From positions 3,634,001 to 3,698,000 of the forward strand of contig NZ_JAJOMX010000001.1 of NCBI RefSeq assembly GCF_024699925.1: 64,000 bases of DNA, written 5' to 3'. The first letter of the stretch is position 1. Each line of letters begins with the position of its first letter. Positions 52,567 through 63,045 of the stretch are shown piece after piece. The translations under genes were made by a program, and so were the position numbers. This DNA is from Mesorhizobium sp. J428 (GTDB lineage Bacteria; Pseudomonadota; Alphaproteobacteria; Rhizobiales; Rhizobiaceae). The notes beneath the pieces were generated by a model that did no database searches, was not told where the DNA came from, and saw only the letters and a program-made list of their open reading frames with translations.

Positions 52567-53487
52567 ATGGATTTGAAGACGGACACCGTGTTCAAGCGCG
52601 CGTTCAACGACGCCATCGACCTCATGTCGCGCCTGGAGGACGGCGAGCCGCTGCCGTCGGAGAACACGCTGAGCATCCGCCTTGGGGTCAGCCGCACGAC
52701 CGTGCGCAAGGTCATCGCATCGCTTAAGGCCAGCGGGGTGATCTCCGGCGCCGGACGGGAGCGCAACGTGCATCCCGCGAGCGAGGCGATGCACAGGTTT
52801 CCGCAGGACGAGACCGTGCCGATGGCCGCGCAGGTCGAGGAGCGCTTCATGGAATGGCTGCTGCGCGACAATGCGCGGCCGGGCACTGCGATCAACGAGC
52901 TCGATCTCGCCCGCAAGTTCGGTGTGGCGACGACCGGCATTCGCGAATTCCTGAACGGCTTCCAGCGCTTCGGGCTGATCGAGAAACGCCCAAATGCCGG
53001 ATGGGTGTTCAAGGGCTTCACGGCGAGCTTCGCGCTGGAGCTTTTCGAGATCCGCGAGATGTTCGAACTGCGCTCGGCGCGCGCGCTGGCGGCGCTGCCC
53101 GAGAGCTCCCAGCACTGGCGCCAACTCGAGGCACTGCGGCAGGAGCATCTGGCGCTGCTCGCCGAGATCGAGACGCGCTACCATGACTTTTCCGATCTCG
53201 ACAGCCGGTTTCACCGGCTGATCAGCACGGCCGCGCCGAACCGTTTCATCGACTCCTTCTACGACATCATCACGGTGATCTTTCACTACCACTACCAGTG
53301 GAACAAGCACGACGAGCGGCAGCGCAACGAGGTCGCGGTCCGGGAGCACCTGACCTATATCGAAGCACTGTTCAGCCGGAACATCAGCATGGTCGAACTG
53401 GCATGCAGGGCGCATCTGGCGTCGGCGCGCGACACCCTGCTGCGCTCGACATCCAGCCAGGAGCTGCTTGGCCGCGGTTCACCCTGA
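52567..53487 (+). CDS. GntR-family regulator with two tandem winged-helix domains and an FCD-like domain
   Basis: A 306-residue regulator with an unusual layout. The first winged helix is at about 8-65 (LPSENTLSIRLGVSRTTVRKVIASLKASGVI), the second at about 88-150 (INELDLARKFGVATTGIREFLNGFQRFGLIEKRPNAGWVFKG), and then comes a helical FCD-like ligand domain (about 155-300, FALELFEIREMFELRSARALAAL ... DSRFHRLIS). The start is ATG 52567. It is divergent from system A and ends nine bases inside system B, so it may control either transporter, presumably with a sugar or sugar acid as effector. Confidence 0.83.
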   Translation: MDLKTDTVFKRAFNDAIDLMSRLEDGEPLPSENTLSIRLGVSRTTVRKVIASLKASGVISGAGRERNVHPASEAMHRFPQDETVPMAAQVEERFMEWLLRDNARPGTAINELDLARKFGVATTGIREFLNGFQRFGLIEKRPNAGWVFKGFTASFALELFEIREMFELRSARALAALPESSQHWRQLEALRQEHLALLAEIETRYHDFSDLDSRFHRLISTAAPNRFIDSFYDIITVIFHYHYQWNKHDERQRNEVAVREHLTYIEALFSRNISMVELACRAHLASARDTLLRSTSSQELLGRGSP

Positions 53488-54432
53488 CTGCGCCGTTCGT
53501 TTCGAGAACTGCTGATCGGCCAGCACCCCGATCAGGATCACCGAACCCATAACGGCGAAGTTGAGCGAGCTCGGTATGCCGAGCAGGTTGACGAGGTTCT
53601 GCAGCACCTGCAGCAGCACCGTTCCCAGCACGACGCCGAGGATCGACCCTTCGCCGCCCCTGAGCGAGCAGCCGCCCAGCACCGCCGCCGCGATCGCGTA
53701 GAGCTCGTAGAAATTGCCGTGCGACGAAGGCGAGATCGAACGCGTGTACATCGCGATGAACACCGCCGCGACGGCCGTCAGCGCGCAGCAGATTACATAG
53801 GCCGTGATCACGACGCGCGTGGTGTTGATGCCGCTGTAGCGCGCGGCCTCCTCGCTCTTGCCGACTGCGAAGAGATGCCGCCCGTAGACGGAACGGTGCA
53901 AAACGATGCCCATTACGAGGGTGATCAACAGGAAAGCGATAAGGCTGTGGGGGATGCCGTAAAGCCGCCCCGCGACCAGCCATTCCAGTGTGGGGAAACT
54001 GGCGCCGAAGGGGAAGCCCGCCGTCGCATCCTCAGTGTAGTAGCGCGCGATGCCGCGATAGATCAGGAGGCCGCACAAGGTCACGACGAAGGGCTGCAGC
54101 CCGACCCGGGCGACGAGGAAACCGTGCAGCAGGCCGATCAGGCAGCCGAGCGCCAGGACAACGAGGAAAACGAGACCGGGTGAAAGCGTGCCGGCCGCCA
54201 CCAGATCGACGAACAGCACGCCGAGCAGCGCGATGATCGAGCCGACCGAAAGCTCGATGCCGCCGGAGATGATCACGAAGGCCTGCGCCACGGCGAAGAT
54301 GCCGAATAGGCCGATCAGATTGGCCGTGTTCGACAGGTTGATCGGCGACAGGAAGCGCGGATTGATGATCGCCACCACCGTCCCCACGACGATAATGAGG
54401 ATCAACAGCGACAGGTCTTTCCGGCTGATCAT
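53479..54432 (-). CDS. Sugar ABC transporter permease (system B)
   Basis: A 317-residue RbsC-type permease. LFGIFAVAQAFVIISGGIELSVGSIIALLGV (about 45-75) and VYGRHLFAVGKSEEAARYSGINTTRV (about 182-207), AAAVLGGCSLRGGEGSILGVVLGTVLLQVLQNLVNLLGI are family hallmarks, with about nine helices. It is the last gene of the leftward system B operon (binding protein, ATPase, permease). Its 3' end overlaps the GntR-type gene by nine bases on the opposite strand. Confidence 0.87.
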   Translation of the reverse strand: MISRKDLSLLILIIVVGTVVAIINPRFLSPINLSNTANLIGLFGIFAVAQAFVIISGGIELSVGSIIALLGVLFVDLVAAGTLSPGLVFLVVLALGCLIGLLHGFLVARVGLQPFVVTLCGLLIYRGIARYYTEDATAGFPFGASFPTLEWLVAGRLYGIPHSLIAFLLITLVMGIVLHRSVYGRHLFAVGKSEEAARYSGINTTRVVITAYVICCALTAVAAVFIAMYTRSISPSSHGNFYELYAIAAAVLGGCSLRGGEGSILGVVLGTVLLQVLQNLVNLLGIPSSLNFAVMGSVILIGVLADQQFSKRTAQSG

Positions 54433-54457
54433 CGCTCCGTTCCCCCAGCAGTCCCCT

Positions 54458-55964
<1,507 letters not shown>

Positions 55965-55993
55965 GTTGGGTCGCAATCTCCGTGCAGTCGCCA

Positions 55994-56026
55994 AACAGGC
56001 CGGCCGGGAGGCCGAACCGGCCTGTT
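55994..56026 (-). terminator. Stem-loop between the system B binding-protein and ATPase genes
   Basis: Perfect 10-base arms AACAGGCCGG (55994-56003) and CCGGCCTGTT (56017-56026), loop 13 bases, 13 bases past the binding-protein stop. Inside the operon this is typical of a hairpin that keeps the binding-protein message more abundant than the ATPase message. Confidence 0.65.
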
Positions 56027-56038
56027 CGCTCCAAGGCG

Positions 56039-56989
56039 TCAGCCGCCGATGCGCGACTTCAGCTCCGCCTCGAACGCGTCGACATTACCTTTGTCGATCA
56101 TCTTCGTCGGCACGATGATCAGCTTGTTCTCGGGAACGACCGATTTGTCGCCCTCGAGATACTTCGCCATCAGCTTCATGCCCTGGTAGCCCCATTCATA
56201 AGGGTCCTGCACGACCGTGCCGGCGATGGTGCCTTCCCTGACGCCGCCGAGGGTGATCGGGTCCTCGTCGAAGGCCACGACCGTTACCTGGCCGAGCTTG
56301 CCGGACTCCTTCAGCACTTCATAGATGCGCGGCGGATTGTAGGAATAGAAGCCGACCATGCAGTCGATGTCGGGATTGGCGGCGAGCGCATCCTCGACAT
56401 TGCGCTTGGCGCGCGTCATGTCGATGTCGTCGCCGCGCACGTCGATCAGCTCGACCTTCGAGCCTGCGATCGTCGCCTTCATGCCTTCGATGCGCTCGCG
56501 CGCATTGTCGGCGCCGGGCAGGCCAACGAAGCCGATGCACTTGCCGCCGTTCGGCAGCGCCTTCAGCGCGATCTCGCCCGCCTGCTTGCCGGCATCCACG
56601 TTGGACGAGCCGATATAGGCGATGCGGTTGGTGTCGGGCGCGTCCGAGTCAGTCGTGAACAGCGGCACCTGGCCGCCGACCCGGTTGAGCGCATCTGTCG
56701 AGGACTTCGGATCGACGGCGCTGACCATGATCGCCGAGACGCCTGCGGCCACCAGGTCGTCCATCAGCCGCTGCTGCACCGCGGCCGCCGCCTGTTCGGG
56801 ATATTTGAACTGCAGGTCGTAGTTCGGCAATTCGCCCTGTGCCTTCTTCACGCCCGCTTCCGCGAGCTTCCAGAAGTCGGACGCGCCGTTGACGACGAAG
56901 GCCATCGCCTTCTTGTCTTGGGCAAGGCTTGTGGATGCCGTCAGCGCGGCGACGAGCGTCAGGGCGACGGTTGAAAATCGCAGTCTCAT
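56039..56989 (-). CDS. Sugar ABC transporter substrate-binding protein (system B)
   Basis: A 316-residue periplasmic binding protein. The signal peptide is [20 protein letters not shown] ending at SLA-Q (about residue 23). The mature part has [46 protein letters not shown] and [34 protein letters not shown], typical of ribose-type CUT2 receptors. It is first in the system B operon. Its ligand is unknown. Confidence 0.87.
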   Translation of the reverse strand: MRLRFSTVALTLVAALTASTSLAQDKKAMAFVVNGASDFWKLAEAGVKKAQGELPNYDLQFKYPEQAAAAVQQRLMDDLVAAGVSAIMVSAVDPKSSTDALNRVGGQVPLFTTDSDAPDTNRIAYIGSSNVDAGKQAGEIALKALPNGGKCIGFVGLPGADNARERIEGMKATIAGSKVELIDVRGDDIDMTRAKRNVEDALAANPDIDCMVGFYSYNPPRIYEVLKESGKLGQVTVVAFDEDPITLGGVREGTIAGTVVQDPYEWGYQGMKLMAKYLEGDKSVVPENKLIIVPTKMIDKGNVDAFEAELKSRIGG

Positions 56990-57069
56990 GTCACTCTCCT
57001 TCGGTTTCGAATGGACAAAGACAACCGCTCCGCGTCACGCATTCGGGCGGGGCGGACCGGTAGGTGGAT

Positions 57070-57094
57070 GCCGCCAAGCAGGGAGCCTGGCGGC
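57070..57094 (-). terminator. Stem-loop after the system C binding-protein gene
   Basis: Arms GCCGCCA (57070-57076) and TGGCGGC (57088-57094) lie eleven bases past the stop of the 57105-58097 gene. No T-run follows. It is probably an mRNA-stabilising or weak termination hairpin. Confidence 0.5.
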
Positions 57095-57104
57095 AGGGAG
57101 GGGA

Positions 57105-58097
57105 TCAGCCGCCGATGCAGGTGGCGGCGGTCTCCTGCGTGCATTCGTCGAGACCGGTGAACATCGGATCCTCGACCTTCTCGCCCTTGATGAGCTGGAT
57201 CAGCACGTCGGGCGCGCGCAGGCCCATCTCGAACGGCCGCTGGCCGACCTGCACATGGCTGTGCCCGGCCTTGAGCGCGTCCATCTGCGGCGGCAGCGTG
57301 TCGCCGGCGATAATGACGAGGTCCTTGCTCTTGAGCCGCGGCTCCAGCGCGGTCGTGGTCGCGGCGTAGGCTTCGGGGCCGAACTGGGCCCAGCCGCCGA
57401 CCAGGATGAAGGCGTCGAGATCGGCATTGGCGCCGGTCACGTCGGCAAGCTGCTGGTTCGCTGTCGGGATGTCGTCGTTGGTGTAGAGCGGACAGCCGTC
57501 GATCTCGGTCCAGCCGCCCTCGCCCTTCAGGCGTTCGGTGCCCTTTGCGCCGCTGACGGTGTCGCGGAAGCCCGCGGCGCGCTCGTTGATGTTGGCGGCC
57601 GCGACGTTGCCGAGCTGCAGGCAGACCGTGCCGCCCTCGGGCTTCAGGGTCTTCAGGTGGCCGGCCATCTTGACGCCCATGTCGTAGTTGTAGGTGCCGA
57701 GATAGGTCTTGCGCAGCGCTGCGTCTTCGGGAAGCAGGTCGGCGTCGATCGTCATGATCGGGATCGTCGGAGCCTTCTCCTTCAGCATGGCGGCCATGGC
57801 GGGCGCATTCGACGGCGAGATCGCGATGCCGGCCACGTCCGGTCGGGCGATCAGGTCGGCGACGAGCTGCACTTCGCCCGCCTCGTCCGACGACAGCGCC
57901 GGGCCGGTATAGAGACATGTGTATTCAGACGTCGGGTTGTTCTCGTTCCACTTGGCGCAGCCATTGCCGAGCACGGTGAAGAACGGATTGTCGAGACCCT
58001 TGACCACCACGGCCAACGTCTTCTTCTCCTGCGTGATGGCCTGACCGGTGGTCATGGCAAGGACCGCGACCGCGGCCAGAAGCATTGTTTTTCTCAT
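57105..58097 (-). CDS. Sugar ABC transporter substrate-binding protein (probably system C)
   Basis: A 330-residue periplasmic protein. The signal peptide covers about 1-22 (MLLAAVAVLAMTTGQAI). The mature part has LAVVVKGLDNPFFTVLGNGC, VAGIAISPSNAPAMAAMLKEKAPTIPIMTIDAD and FILVGGWAQFGPEAYAATTTAL. Four or more cysteines, including a C-terminal pair (DECTQETAATCIGG), suggest disulfides. It lies in the leftward unit with the epimerase gene, divergent from an ATPase-permease pair that lacks its own binding protein, so it is the natural receptor for that pair. Confidence 0.85.
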   Translation of the reverse strand: MRKTMLLAAVAVLAMTTGQAITQEKKTLAVVVKGLDNPFFTVLGNGCAKWNENNPTSEYTCLYTGPALSSDEAGEVQLVADLIARPDVAGIAISPSNAPAMAAMLKEKAPTIPIMTIDADLLPEDAALRKTYLGTYNYDMGVKMAGHLKTLKPEGGTVCLQLGNVAAANINERAAGFRDTVSGAKGTERLKGEGGWTEIDGCPLYTNDDIPTANQQLADVTGANADLDAFILVGGWAQFGPEAYAATTTALEPRLKSKDLVIIAGDTLPPQMDALKAGHSHVQVGQRPFEMGLRAPDVLIQLIKGEKVEDPMFTGLDECTQETAATCIGG

Positions 58098-58151
58098 GTC
58101 ATTCCTCCCTTGGCTTGATGAGACTTCGCGGGAACTTCCCGCTTCGCTTCC

Positions 58152-59126
58152 TCACCCCGGATACCAGACCCGCCGCGGCTCTTCGGCCGGCCGAACGTAG
58201 TCCCAGGCTGAATCGATCAATCGTCGAAGGTCATATGCCGGCCGCCAGCCGAGTTCGGCCTTGGCGCGGCTGTTGTCCAACCAGTTGCTGACATAAGATG
58301 CCCGGATCGGCGTCGCCGGCAGGCCGCGCGTCTCGGCGAGATGGGCGGCGACTGCGCCGTAGTCCACCGGCTCGTCCATCGCGATGTTGTAGAGACGCTG
58401 GCGTGCGACCGGCGCCGTCAGGGCCAGCACGATCGCCTCTACCAGGTCGTCGACATGCACGAAGTTGCGTTTCAGCGGCGTTCCATCCGCCTCCTGCAGC
58501 AGCGGCACCGCACCTTCGCGCAGCGAGCGTTCCGCGACGTCCGGCGGAACGAGCGTCTTCCAGTCCGGTCCGCCGAAGACGTCGTCGCCGAAGGACAGGC
58601 TGTAGCGGAAGTCGTCCTTCTCCATGATCCACGGCGCGCGCAGGCAGCACCAGTCGATGCCGTACTGGATGCCGTACTGCTCGACCATAACCTCCTCGAT
58701 CACCTTGGACAGCGCATAGCAGCCCGGATAGGCCATGTGCGGCGCATCCTCGGTGATCGGGGCGGGGTGGCGATGGAAGAAATGCCCGACGGCTGCGTCG
58801 CCGCCGATCAGCACGAAGCGCTCTGCGTCCGGGCTCTGCCGGAACTCCTCAAGAAGCCAGAACAGGCCCTTGACGGTCACGTCCATGACCTCGTCCGGCG
58901 TCTCCTTGCAGGTGGCGAGATGGACAACGTGTGTGACCCCGCGCATGGCCTCGCGGCAGACCGTCCTATCGGAGATCGAGCCGACGACGACGGACAGCCC
59001 GTCCTCCTCCGTCAGCCTGCGGTTGTGGCAAAGCGCTCGAATGGCAGGCGCAGGCACCTCGCGCCTCAGCCGCGAGATGAAGGCGCGCCCAACCTTTCCG
59101 GTGGCTCCCGTGACCAGGATCAGCAT
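58152..59126 (-). CDS. NAD-dependent epimerase/dehydratase family protein
   Basis: A 324-residue extended short-chain dehydrogenase. The NAD site is ILVTGATGKVGRAFISRL (about 3-20), and the catalytic Tyr and Lys are in GCYALSKVIEEVMVEQYG (about 149-166). RNFVHVDDLVEAIVLAL is the usual substrate-domain entry. It could epimerise or oxidise a sugar or sugar acid. The start is ATG 59126 (MLILVTG); the extra upstream residues do not fit. It is first in the leftward unit with the system C binding protein and is divergent from the system C ATPase. Confidence 0.8.
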   Translation of the reverse strand: MLILVTGATGKVGRAFISRLRREVPAPAIRALCHNRRLTEEDGLSVVVGSISDRTVCREAMRGVTHVVHLATCKETPDEVMDVTVKGLFWLLEEFRQSPDAERFVLIGGDAAVGHFFHRHPAPITEDAPHMAYPGCYALSKVIEEVMVEQYGIQYGIDWCCLRAPWIMEKDDFRYSLSFGDDVFGGPDWKTLVPPDVAERSLREGAVPLLQEADGTPLKRNFVHVDDLVEAIVLALTAPVARQRLYNIAMDEPVDYGAVAAHLAETRGLPATPIRASYVSNWLDNSRAKAELGWRPAYDLRRLIDSAWDYVRPAEEPRRVWYPG

Positions 59127-59181
59127 GCGTTTCCTCCCGCACCCATAAAAGCGCAGCACCTGCCCATGCGTCAATATATTG

Positions 59182-59195
59182 TCGGATAAATCCGA
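59182..59195. promoter_or_regulatory. Dyad between the divergent epimerase and system C operons
   Basis: TCGGATAAATCCGA is a perfect dyad (6-base arms, AA spacer) in the 144-base gap between the divergent starts. The sequence around it is AT-rich. It is a good candidate binding site for the FadR-type regulator encoded at 61147-61914 in the same cluster. Confidence 0.55.
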
Positions 59196-59270
59196 TAAAT
59201 CTCTTTTCGACCTATTGACCGGGATAGGATTTGGCTTGCAAATGAGCGGGCGACGACGGCGGGTGAGGGC

Positions 59271-60013
59271 ATGACGGCGCTGAGACTAACGAACATTTCC
59301 AAGCACTTCGGGGCGATCCACGCGCTCAACGACGTGTCGCTGTCACTCGAGCCGGCGGAGGTGCTGGGCCTCATGGGCGACAACGGGGCGGGCAAGTCCA
59401 CCCTGGTCAAGATCATCGCCGGCAACTTTCCGGCGACCGCGGGGACGATCCATATCGAGGATCGCGAGGTCCACTTTTCCGAGCCGGTGGACGCGCGCCG
59501 CAACGGCGTCGAGATCGTCTACCAGGACCTGGCGCTGTGCAACAATCTGACGGCCGGCGCGAACGTCTTCCTCGGCCGGGAGTTGCGGAAGGGCTGGGGT
59601 CCGTTCAAGATCCTCGACTACAAGCAGATGTATGCGCGGGCGGGCGAACTCTTCGCCGAGCTGAAATCAGAGACGCGGGCGCGCGACCTCGTGCGCCAGA
59701 TGTCCGGCGGCCAGAGACAGGCGGTGGCGATTGCGCGCGTACCCGCCTGTCGCAGCCCAAGATCGTCTTGATGGACGAACCGACCGCCGCGATCAGCGTG
59801 CGCCAGGTGGCGGAGGTGCTGAACCTGATCCGCCGGCTGCGCGACCACGGCATCGCCGTGATCCTGATCAGCCACCGCATGCCCGACGTGTTCGCGGTCG
59901 CTGATCGGGTCGCGGTGCTGCGACGCGGTCGCAAGGTCGCCGACAAGCCGATATCGGCCTCGTCGCCCGAAGAGGTCACGGGCCTCATCACCGGCGCGAT
60001 CGAGACCGCCTGA
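59271..60013 (+). CDS. Sugar ABC transporter ATP-binding protein, single NBD (system C; frameshifted as written)
   Basis: Two frames encode a FrcA-type ATPase of about 247 residues. Frame one has [34 protein letters not shown] and MSGGQRQAVAIAR, then breaks near 59739; the second frame resumes with TRLSQPKIVLMDEPTAAI and ends VTGLITGAIETA. Adding one base (GCGCGTACC to GCGCGCTACC) gives AVAIARATRLSQPKIVLMDEP, matching the system A protein. It heads the rightward operon with permease, regulator, aldo/keto reductase and lactonase. Likely a base error rather than a dead gene. Confidence 0.84.
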
Positions 60014-60038
60014 CCATCGCGAGGAGATGTCCGGACCC

Positions 60039-61118
60039 ATGGCCGTCACGCTTCAGGACACGATCGACAAGCAGCAGCACGGCGCGATCGGCCATGTGCT
60101 GGCGAGCCAGACCTTCTGGGTTTTCCTCGCGGCGGTGCTGGCGTTTGGCTATCTGTCTTTAGCCACGACGTCCTTCGACACGCCGCAGAACCTGTTCAAC
60201 GTGGCGCGCAACTGCGCCTTCGTCGGGATCATCGGGCTCGGCATGACGGCGGTCATCATCACCGGCGGCATCGACCTTTCGGTCGGCGCGGTGCTCTGCC
60301 TCGCCGGCATGGTCGCCGGCATGATGATGAGCTGGAACTACCCGATCTGGATCGCCGCGCCCTGCGCGCTCGCGGCCGCGCTCGCCTGCGGCTTCGTCAA
60401 CGGTTTCCTGATCGCCCATATCGGCATGCCGCCCTTCGTCGTCACGCTGGCGATGATGTCGTTCGCGCGCAGCGTCGCGATGGTGCTTTCGGGCAATCAG
60501 ATGGTTTACCAGTTCGGCGTCGACCACGCGAAGATGGTGGCGATCGGCGGCGGCTCGACGCGCGGCTGGTTCAACACGATGGCCGCGGCCGCGGGACCAG
60601 ACACGGCTCTCGGCGGTTTTTTCGCCTGGCTCGGCCAGAACATATTCGTCCCCAACCCGGCGATCTTCCTCATCGTCTTCGCGCTCGCCTTCGGCTTCAC
60701 CTTCCGCTGGACGCGCTGGGGGCGCCACATCTTCGCGATCGGCGGCAACGAGAAGGCCGCCACCCTGACCGGCGTGCCGGTCAAGCGCATCAAGGTCAGC
60801 GTTTACATGCTCTCTGCACTGATGGCGGGCATTGCCGGCATCCTGCAGGTCGGCTGGCTGGGCACGATCACCACGGGCATGGGCACCGGCATGGAACTCG
60901 TCGTCATCGCGGCGGTGGTCATCGGCGGCGCCAATCTCGCCGGCGGCGGCGGCACCGCCTTCGGGGCGGTGGTCGGCGCGGTGTTGATAGAGATGATCCG
61001 CAACTCGCTGACCCTTCTCGGAATCAATCCTTTCTGGCAGGGAGTGTTCGTGGGGTCCTTCATCATCACAGCCGTCGCGTTCGACCGGATCCGGGCGAGC
61101 CGAAATCCGGAGAGCTGA
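60039..61118 (+). CDS. Sugar ABC transporter permease (system C)
   Basis: A permease of about 359 residues of the RbsC/FrcC type. GLGMTAVIITGGIDLSVGAVLCLAGMVAG and TRWGRHIFAIGGNEKAATLTGVPVKRI with VIGGANLAGGGGTAFGAVVGAVLIEMIRN are hallmarks. The start is set at ATG 60039 (MAVTLQDTIDK), since the ATG at 60027 directly abuts its GAGGAG ribosome-binding site. It follows the system C ATPase by 25 bases. Confidence 0.86.
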   Translation: MAVTLQDTIDKQQHGAIGHVLASQTFWVFLAAVLAFGYLSLATTSFDTPQNLFNVARNCAFVGIIGLGMTAVIITGGIDLSVGAVLCLAGMVAGMMMSWNYPIWIAAPCALAAALACGFVNGFLIAHIGMPPFVVTLAMMSFARSVAMVLSGNQMVYQFGVDHAKMVAIGGGSTRGWFNTMAAAAGPDTALGGFFAWLGQNIFVPNPAIFLIVFALAFGFTFRWTRWGRHIFAIGGNEKAATLTGVPVKRIKVSVYMLSALMAGIAGILQVGWLGTITTGMGTGMELVVIAAVVIGGANLAGGGGTAFGAVVGAVLIEMIRNSLTLLGINPFWQGVFVGSFIITAVAFDRIRASRNPES

Positions 61119-61146
61119 CGCCGCCATGTCGGAAGCGGAACATTGA

Positions 61147-61914
61147 ATGGCGACGAAGCCGCGCACCATCGGACGGGAGGCCCCGCGCATTGGGGGAACC
61201 TTCGTGCATTTCTCGGTGGCCAACGAGATTGGGCAACGGATCGTCCGGGGCGACTATCCGCCGGGCACGATCCTGCCCAACGAAGCCGAATGGTCGGCGA
61301 TGTTCGGCGTCGGCCGCTCGGTCGTGCGCGAGGCGATCAAGATGCTGATGGCCAAGAACCTGCTCGCGTCGCGGCCGAAGATCGGCAGCTGGGTGGAGCC
61401 GCGGGAGCGTTGGAACCTGCTCGACCGCGAAGTGCTCACCTGGTACGCGGCGTCGCCTGAGCGCCGCACCTTCCTCAAGACCGTGCAGGAGTTCCGCTAC
61501 ATCATCGAGCCGGAAGCCGCCGCGCTCGCCTCCCAGCGGCGCAGCGAGACCCAGATGGAAGCGATCAGCAAGGCCTGCCACGAAATGGGCACGGCCCGGA
61601 CACTGAGCGAGCGCACCGCTGCGGATACACGCTTTCATCTGGCAATCCTGCGCGCGGCCGGCAACGAACTGCTGCTGCCGCTGGGCGCCCTGATCGACTC
61701 GGCCCTGGAAGGGCTGTTCGTCTTCGTTACCCGCGAGGTCAACGACCTGCGCCATGCGCAGGACCTGCATGAGGAGATCGAACGCTGCATCCGCCTGCAG
61801 CGCCCTGAGGCGGCGCGCAAGGCCGTGAGGCGGCTGCTTGCCAATACGGATGCCGTCATCGCCACCCAGGATTCCGGAGGATCGGGCGTCCGCAGCGCCG
61901 TCGGCGCATCATGA
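61147..61914 (+). CDS. FadR/GntR-family transcriptional regulator (FCD domain)
   Basis: A 255-residue regulator. The winged helix (about 22-90) includes DYPPGTILPNEAEWSAMFGVGRSVVREAIKMLMAKNLLASRPKIGSWV, and the FCD ligand domain (about 110-240) has the metal-binding pattern TRFHLAILRAAGNELL and a late His. Such regulators usually respond to sugar acids. It is third in the system C operon and probably represses it and the divergent epimerase unit through the dyad at 59182. Confidence 0.87.
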   Translation: MATKPRTIGREAPRIGGTFVHFSVANEIGQRIVRGDYPPGTILPNEAEWSAMFGVGRSVVREAIKMLMAKNLLASRPKIGSWVEPRERWNLLDREVLTWYAASPERRTFLKTVQEFRYIIEPEAAALASQRRSETQMEAISKACHEMGTARTLSERTAADTRFHLAILRAAGNELLLPLGALIDSALEGLFVFVTREVNDLRHAQDLHEEIERCIRLQRPEAARKAVRRLLANTDAVIATQDSGGSGVRSAVGAS

Positions 61915-61954
61915 CTGCGGCAGCTCCGTGCAACAGCGTGAGTGGCAAGCCGGC

Positions 61955-62989
61955 ATGAAGGCTTCCGACACTGTCGCCCTGCGCGCCACGCGCCCCGTTC
62001 CCCTGACGCGGATGGGGTTCGGCGGGGCGCCGCTCGGCAACCTTTATCGCAGGATCTCGGAAGACGATGCACAGGGTGCGCTGCAAGCGGCGTGGGCCGC
62101 CGGCATCCGCTACTTCGACACCGCCCCCCAATACGGCCTCGGCCGGTCCGAGCAGCGCTTCGGCGCCGCGATCCGGAGCTGGGACCGCCGGGCGCTGACG
62201 CTGTCCACCAAGATCGGGCGGCTTCTGGTCGACTGCGCGCCGGACGAGGTGACGCCCGAGGCCTTTGTCGACGTCCCACAGAAGCGCATCGTGTTCGACT
62301 ATTCCTACGACGGCGTGATGCGCAGCCACGAGGCAAGCCTGCAAAGGCTCGGTGTCAATGCCGTCGACATCCTCCTGGTGCACGATGTCGACACGTTCTC
62401 GCAGGGCAGTGCGGACGCCGCCGACGCCCGCGTACGCGAATTGTTCGACCGAGGCGGCTATCGGGCCCTGATCGAGCTGCGCGATGCGGGCGTGGTCAAG
62501 GCAATCGGCGCCGGCGTGAACGAATGGCAGGTCTGCGAACAGTTGCTCGGCCTCGGCGACTTCGACTGCTTCCTGCTGGCCGGCCGCTACACGCTGCTCG
62601 AGCAGGAGGCGCTGGAGAGCTTTCTGCCGCTTTGCGTGCAGCGGGACGTCGGCATCATTCTGGGCGGCCCCTACAATTCCGGCATCCTCGCCACCGGAGC
62701 CGTGGATGGCGCGCGCTACAACTACGCGCCTGCGCCGCCGGAGGTCATGGAGCGCGTCCGGCGCATCGAGGCTGTGTGCGCCGCGCACGGCGTCAGACTG
62801 ATCGAGGCGGCGCTGCAATTCGTCATGGGTCACCCCGCCGTCCGCACCGTCATCCCCGGCGCCGTCAGTGCGGCCGAGGTCGAGGCCAATGTCGAAATCT
62901 TCTCGCGTCCGCTGCCCGCCGCGCTCTGGTCCGACCTGAAGAGCGCCGGCCTGCTCAGAAGCGACGCGCCGGTGCCGGAGGAACACTGA
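61955..62989 (+). CDS. Aldo/keto reductase (D-threo-aldose / L-fucose 1-dehydrogenase type)
   Basis: A 344-residue aldo/keto reductase. The catalytic tetrad fits Asp and Tyr in IRYFDTAPQYGLGRSEQRFG, Lys in LSTKIGRLL and His in VDILLVHDVD. It matches the group that oxidises L-fucose and related aldoses to lactones, also called D-threo-aldose 1-dehydrogenases. With the lactonase downstream it gives aldose to aldonolactone to aldonate. The start is ATG 61955 (MKASDTVALRA). Confidence 0.8.
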   Translation: MKASDTVALRATRPVPLTRMGFGGAPLGNLYRRISEDDAQGALQAAWAAGIRYFDTAPQYGLGRSEQRFGAAIRSWDRRALTLSTKIGRLLVDCAPDEVTPEAFVDVPQKRIVFDYSYDGVMRSHEASLQRLGVNAVDILLVHDVDTFSQGSADAADARVRELFDRGGYRALIELRDAGVVKAIGAGVNEWQVCEQLLGLGDFDCFLLAGRYTLLEQEALESFLPLCVQRDVGIILGGPYNSGILATGAVDGARYNYAPAPPEVMERVRRIEAVCAAHGVRLIEAALQFVMGHPAVRTVIPGAVSAAEVEANVEIFSRPLPAALWSDLKSAGLLRSDAPVPEEH

Positions 62990-63045
62990 TGCGGCGCAGG
63001 CTTGCTCCGGCAGCGCCGGTGATCGCGCGGATGCTGGCCGGATGA
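62989..63045 (+). CDS. 18-codon open frame linking two genes (tentative)
   Basis: Reads MRRRLAPAAPVIARMLAG and stop. Its ATG overlaps the preceding stop codon and its own stop overlaps the next ATG, so ribosomes could pass from one gene to the next through it. There is no homologue that I recognise. It may simply be spacer. Confidence 0.3.
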   Translation: MRRRLAPAAPVIARMLAG

